Source: Candidatus Nitrosocosmicus sp. (lineage in GTDB: Archaea > Thermoproteota > Nitrososphaeria > Nitrososphaerales > Nitrososphaeraceae). From it: a stretch of DNA of 38,854 nt. How positions within the stretch are numbered: position 1 is the first letter of the stretch; each line of letters begins with the position of its first letter. Of the stretch, positions 37,192 through 38,854 are shown one piece after another. The notes under the pieces are model-generated. The model searched no databases. It was not told the origin of the DNA and saw only the letters and a program-made list of their open reading frames with translations. The DNA lies in the NCBI GenBank assembly GCA_029194465.1, contig JARFXS010000011.1, positions 14,706-53,559 of the forward strand, in the 5' to 3' direction. The position numbers and the translations under genes were made by a program.

Positions 37192-37419
37192 TTTCTTTAC
37201 TTTTAAAAGAACAGAAATAATCTATGTAATATACAAAAAGTTTTACATCATGCTAAAGTTTTATTGAGTATGGATTTCATAAATTTCCTCAAGGTTGATA
37301 TATCCATTATCATATTCATTAATTATACAAATATGAAATAGTAAAAGGACTACACTGTTCATTGTAACTTCTCTTCATAGTTCCAATCTTGTCGAATTGA
37401 TGATAAGAGATTTATGTTC

Positions 37420-37697
37420 TCATAAATTAATTACAAATTTGTGTTTTACGTTTTTTTGATCAATACTTGAATAATAATTATCACTGTACACTACGCTATC
37501 TTCTCTAGGGATAATATGCTCCTTTACTGATACTGTAGCTGGTGACAAATCAATAATATATTTTCTGTTACAATTAATGTTATATACTGATGTGTATTCG
37601 AATTTTCCTGTTTTTCAAATGTTATTTCATGTCCATGAATATCTATATAACTTTCATTTAGGATTTCGGATATCTTTAACCTTAATCCGTCAGTCAT
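37420..37697 (-). pseudogene. Small protein, one frame break
   Basis: From ATG 37697 the minus strand reads MTDGLRLKISEILNESY, HGHEITFEKQENSNTHQYIT and LIVTE, then an A-run near 37568-37572 seems one base short. In the next frame it goes on with KYIIDLSPATVSVKEHIIPR, EDSVVYSDNYYSSIDQKNV and KHKFVINL, ending at TGA 37420-37422. Repaired length is about 92 residues. Strand-rich, no signal, family unknown. The two parts fit smoothly at the join, which argues that this is one gene. Confidence 0.55.
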
Positions 37698-37823
37698 TTT
37701 TTCATTTTTTCTCGTCTAATTACAATTAACTTTTGACATTATTATGGTGCTTCAATATAATGTCCGTAGACAATAAAGATGGCACTTGATTTCATTTCAA
37801 TCTACTTAAATACATCTGGTTTC

Positions 37824-38032
37824 TTAGGAAGGAATAATTCGTTGTTTTTCTACGATGTGCAATGAAATCTCATCATTTCCTTCTCTGATTAGGTATTGGA
37901 GTAAACTTATTCTACCCTTTTTGGTGAATCGATAGACCTTACTCAAATCATTTTACAGGATAGACGGATCAAGCCACGCTTCTTCGATATGATGAAATGA
38001 GGCTTATGTGGTAACAATATCAAATATAAGAG
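37824..38032 (-). pseudogene. Possible winged-helix remnant with in-frame stops
   Basis: One frame on the minus strand reads FHHIEEAWLDPSIL, TAA, NDLSKVYRFTKKGRISLLQY, LIREGNDEISLHIVEK and QRIIPS, stop. The FTKKGRISLLQYLI piece is like the last helix and tail of archaeal winged-helix regulators. In-frame TAA codons at about 37953-37955 and upstream near 38010 break it. Unlike the other broken genes here the damage is by stop codons in one frame, so real decay is more likely. Confidence 0.3.
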
Positions 38033-38278
38033 GTCAATAGCATCATACAAATTAAATCTATATGTCTACAGGATCACTACTCATATCTATTTTTCTTTAC
38101 AAGTAATTTACAAACATGTAGCTGAGGAACATGCATCTAGTATTTATTGGTCTCTCAATTCAAGACGTTGTATGGTGGTACTGTATCATCATTTTCTTGT
38201 CTATAATGATTTTCAACGTTTTTAATTGTGTTTTTATATAAAAATAGTAGAACTATATAGATCTATATTAACTATAAT
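38033..38278. other. Intergenic region before the last gene
   Basis: AT-rich. I see no gene or repeat here. Confidence 0.4.
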
Positions 38279-38311
38279 GTATAAATATAAGTATCGTTCT
38301 CTTAGAACGAT
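38279..38311 (+). promoter_or_regulatory. TATA box and inverted repeat over the start codon of the last gene
   Basis: GTATAAATATAA at 38279-38290 is centred about 26 nt before ATG 38310, giving a leaderless transcript. Directly after it, ATCGTTCT (38293-38300) and AGAACGAT (38304-38311) form a perfect 8-bp inverted repeat with a 3-base spacer. The right arm covers the first two bases of the start codon. It could be an operator at the transcription start. Confidence 0.55.
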
Positions 38312-38854
38312 GGGGAGCAAATCTACTATATCATCCTCAAAACTGATTCAACCTTATATGGAAAATTTTCAAAAGAATTTTGTAGATATAAAGAGTAAAA
38401 GTAGTTTATATTTAAAAACCAATACAGAGAAAGATTTTTTCGAATTAAATCACGATATAAAGAAATTGGAATATAACATGTCGGTTTTTCCTAAGAAGAT
38501 TAGAAATCAAAAAGACCTGAGAACAATGAGACGGATCTCTAAATCATTGTTAAAAATTGAGAGAAAGCTAAGAGCATATGATCTGATCGACAAGGAGATC
38601 TTAAATAAAAAAGGATCAAATGTGGACCAAAATCATATAAAGAATTTTGAAAACATACTTAAAGTGAGAAAACAAAATCTATTGTCAAAATCAAATAGTA
38701 TAATTCAAAAAATAGAATCTGTTAATTTACCAATAATTGATATACAGTTTGATGACAAATCTTTACATAAAAGGACAAAAAAGTTGTCTTCTAACGTAGA
38801 TAAACTAACAAAAGGAATCGGAAAGCAAGTCATGAAATTTGATAAAGATAATAT
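38310..38854 (+). CDS. Basic helical protein, CHAD-like, 3' end missing
   Basis: An open frame from ATG 38310 to the window edge, 181 codons so far, with no stop. It is Lys/Ser/Asn-rich and helical. The segment FELNHDIKKLEYNMSVFPKK, LRTMRRISKSLLKIERKLRA and YDLIDKEIL has His and regularly spaced basic residues in paired helices, resembling CHAD domains, which bind polyphosphate. This is pattern likeness only and could be a generic helical protein. No signal or membrane segment. A TATA box and an inverted repeat sit at its start. Confidence 0.6.
   Translation, partial: MGSKSTISSSKLIQPYMENFQKNFVDIKSKSSLYLKTNTEKDFFELNHDIKKLEYNMSVFPKKIRNQKDLRTMRRISKSLLKIERKLRAYDLIDKEILNKKGSNVDQNHIKNFENILKVRKQNLLSKSNSIIQKIESVNLPIIDIQFDDKSLHKRTKKLSSNVDKLTKGIGKQVMKFDKDN

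Noticed and set aside
37263..37362. Minus-strand frame of about 33 codons (MNSVVLLLFHICIINEY)
   Set aside because: Too short, no homology or promoter support; possibly a scrap of a lost gene.
36169..38309. tRNA, small RNA or CRISPR array in the gene-poor right end
   Set aside because: I found no GTTCRA-type T-arm with matching stems and no regularly spaced repeats; the only repeat is the two-copy 61-base unit, which is coding.

Overview
The window looks like chromosome from an ammonia-oxidising archaeon (Nitrososphaeria/Thaumarchaeota), most likely near Candidatus Nitrosocosmicus. The evidence is two copies of archaeal amoC, low GC (roughly one third, by eye), an archaeal gene set (gatE, radA, proteasome beta, aIF6, archaeosine tgtA, Sm-like protein, SMC, RtcB), TATA-like boxes about 26 nt before start codons, and many apparently leaderless genes, several starting with TTG.

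Layout. 1-5.1 kb: end of gatE, a small unknown gene, a Zn-type dicluster ferredoxin, glyA, a small zinc-ribbon protein and a dCMP-type deaminase. 5.1-5.9 kb: amoC copy 1 with three frame breaks. 5.9-9.1 kb: HAD hydrolase, HIT protein, ArsR-type regulator, solitary oligopeptide-type ABC ATPase. 9.1-16.7 kb (minus strand): smc, a degenerate TrmB-like protein, a membrane HD/PDE-like protein, purB. 16.8-18.7 kb: rtcB and a PDCD5-like gene. 18.8-22.5 kb: a second, indel-riddled amoC copy with its promoter, one intact and two broken secreted-protein genes. 22.6-27.3 kb: radA, a broken HTH/coiled-coil gene, a SAMHD1-like HD protein. 27.4-28.4 kb: a broken secreted protein with a Asp/Asn repeat tail. 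28.6-31.4 kb: an RNA-related run (AK6/Fap7-like kinase, Sm-like protein, tgtA). 31.5-34.3 kb: proteasome beta, leuC, and leuD with four frame breaks. 34.4-36.2 kb: two secreted proteins and aIF6. 36.2-38.9 kb: a gene-poor end holding three broken small minus-strand genes (one with a 20-residue tandem repeat), a DUF5678-like protein, and the start of a basic helical, CHAD-like gene with an inverted repeat over its start codon.

The most striking pattern is where the frame breaks fall. Large housekeeping genes (smc, purB, rtcB, radA, tgtA, leuC) are intact. Both amoC copies, leuD, several secreted or coiled-coil genes and small genes carry many single-base indels, often in homopolymer runs, while the encoded protein stays recognisable. 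In leuD the four indels cancel to exactly 201 codons. This reads more like uncorrected consensus in repeated or poorly polished stretches than like natural decay, which would bring substitutions as well. If so, the listed pseudogenes are probably working genes. Only raw reads can settle this.

No CRISPR array, tRNA, rRNA, transposase or clear prophage was found. I found no convincing new multi-gene system. The nearest candidates are the HD/PDE-like - TrmB-like - SMC operon and the hidden small genes at the right end.
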